DNA from: SIG575 sp045632485
Lineage (GTDB): Bacteria; Bacillota; Clostridia; Oscillospirales; Acutalibacteraceae
Reading direction: 5' to 3'
Length of the DNA: 15,963 nt
NCBI GenBank assembly: GCA_045632485.1
Contig: JAZQWT010000073.1
Coordinates: 1-15,963 of the forward strand
Below are positions 15,373 to 15,963 of the stretch, piece after piece. The notes below the pieces were generated by a model. It was not told the DNA's origin. It did not search any database and was given only the letters and a program-made list of their open reading frames with translations. Position 1 is the stretch's first letter; every line of letters starts with the position of its first letter. The position numbers were made by a program, and so were the translations under genes.

Positions 15373-15963
15373 TTATAAAGTTACACTCCACACGTTTTCA
15401 GTTCGTATAAGTTGTGAAGCAAACATTTTTTTACAACCTGATTCATAGAGAACAAGAGTTTTTCCGTTATAGTTATCAATACCTTCTGAACGGGGAATCG
15501 CGTTGAGTGAAGATACTTTTTTACCTGCATCAAGGAACCAGAGTTTAGCTTCCTTACCACAAACTGTAACGGTTGTGTCTTCTTCGTTTTCAAGAACATT
15601 TTCAAACGTATTGAGTTCGGATTTAATAAGTGAACCTGAAATACTTGTTACAAATCTACCGTCAGGAAGTTGCATAAAACCCTGACACATTGATTCTGTT
15701 GCAAGAATATAGTCAGGAATTACAATTTCTTTTGAACTTCCGTCGTAGTCAAAACCGGTTTCGTTTCCGCTTTCAAGAATATATCCGCAGGTCCATGCAG
15801 ACATTTTTTCACCGTTAGGAGAAGTTAAATGGTGGCTTTCTTCTGTTTTGTAGGTGTCTCCATTCTTGTGGTATTCACCAACCCATAAGATACCGTTAGA
15901 ACAGTTGGCATAAGATGCTCTTGTACCTGCATTAAATTCGTCAGCAAATTGTACTGCACTTTT
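15373..15963 (-). CDS. Unrecognised beta-rich protein, C-terminal part (5' end outside window)
   Basis: The frame is open from the right edge to a TAA at 15373, giving 196 residues with no start in view; the Met at 15804 is internal because coding-like sequence in the same frame continues upstream of it (ANCSNGILWVGEYHKNGDTY). The visible part is rich in short beta-strand-like blocks: NGILWVGEY, EIVIPDYILATESMCQGFMQLPDGRFVTSISGSL, KLWFLDAG and NGKTLVLYESGCKKM. The repeated pattern of hydrophobic strands with DGR/NGK turns suggests a beta-propeller or similar repeat fold. No catalytic motif is evident and the N terminus, where a signal peptide or enzyme domain might be, is missing. I do not recognise the family with confidence. 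Confidence 0.8.
   Translation of the reverse strand, partial: KSAVQFADEFNAGTRASYANCSNGILWVGEYHKNGDTYKTEESHHLTSPNGEKMSAWTCGYILESGNETGFDYDGSSKEIVIPDYILATESMCQGFMQLPDGRFVTSISGSLIKSELNTFENVLENEEDTTVTVCGKEAKLWFLDAGKKVSSLNAIPRSEGIDNYNGKTLVLYESGCKKMFASQLIRTENVWSVTL

Noticed and set aside
1..15963. CRISPR arrays, tRNA/rRNA genes, insertion sequences, prophage or attachment sites
   Set aside because: No spaced direct repeats, no cloverleaf or rRNA signatures, no transposase or integrase motifs were found on reading both strands.

Overview
The window is low-GC, gene-dense DNA from a member of the Firmicutes, most likely an anaerobic clostridium of the gut type. The pointers are HprK, WhiA and RapZ (Gram-positive housekeeping genes), a SipL-like spore-coat protein (an endospore-forming lineage), an oxygen-sensitive Fe-S serine deaminase, and promoters close to the sigma-A consensus. 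The species cannot be named from the sequence. Nothing looks like phage, an IS element, CRISPR, tRNA or rRNA. Apart from one left-edge and one right-edge partial gene, all genes look intact.

Layout. (1) 1-7533, plus strand: a tight run of hprK (3' end), ROK glucokinase, murB, rapZ, whiA and dnaE. Gaps are 10-36 nt with no internal terminator, so this is probably one transcription unit joining sugar-phosphate sensing, cell-wall precursor synthesis and replication. The yvcK/glmR gene usually found between rapZ and whiA is missing. (2) 7597-8683: pfkA with its own promoter and a strong terminator. (3) 8800-10396: a SipL-like SPOCS(DUF3794)/LysM protein behind a possible sigma-E promoter embedded in dyad symmetries. 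(4) 10424-13378: a P-type ATPase controlled by a yybP-ykoY (Mn2+) riboswitch whose P1 helix overlaps a perfect 15-bp terminator stem. This points to Mn2+ export, though the pump has the residues of a Ca2+ ATPase. (5) 13383-14926: a single ORF fusing an XRE/Cro-type helix-turn-helix to a complete L-serine dehydratase. A perfect 19-bp palindrome lies in the spacer and -10 of its own promoter. (6) Minus strand: a DtxR-family metalloregulator (TTG start) and the 3' end of an unrecognised, beta-rich protein.

The most interesting part is region 5. A catabolic enzyme carries its own DNA-binding domain and sits behind a promoter with a matching palindrome. This suggests a one-protein, self-regulating serine deaminase. 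The same protein keeps three Fe-S cysteines with the spacing I recall for single-chain L-serine dehydratases but lacks the C-terminal cysteine tail typical of that class. Regions 4 and 6 add RNA-level and protein-level metal sensing on either side of it. No evidence here links the three into one circuit beyond their proximity.
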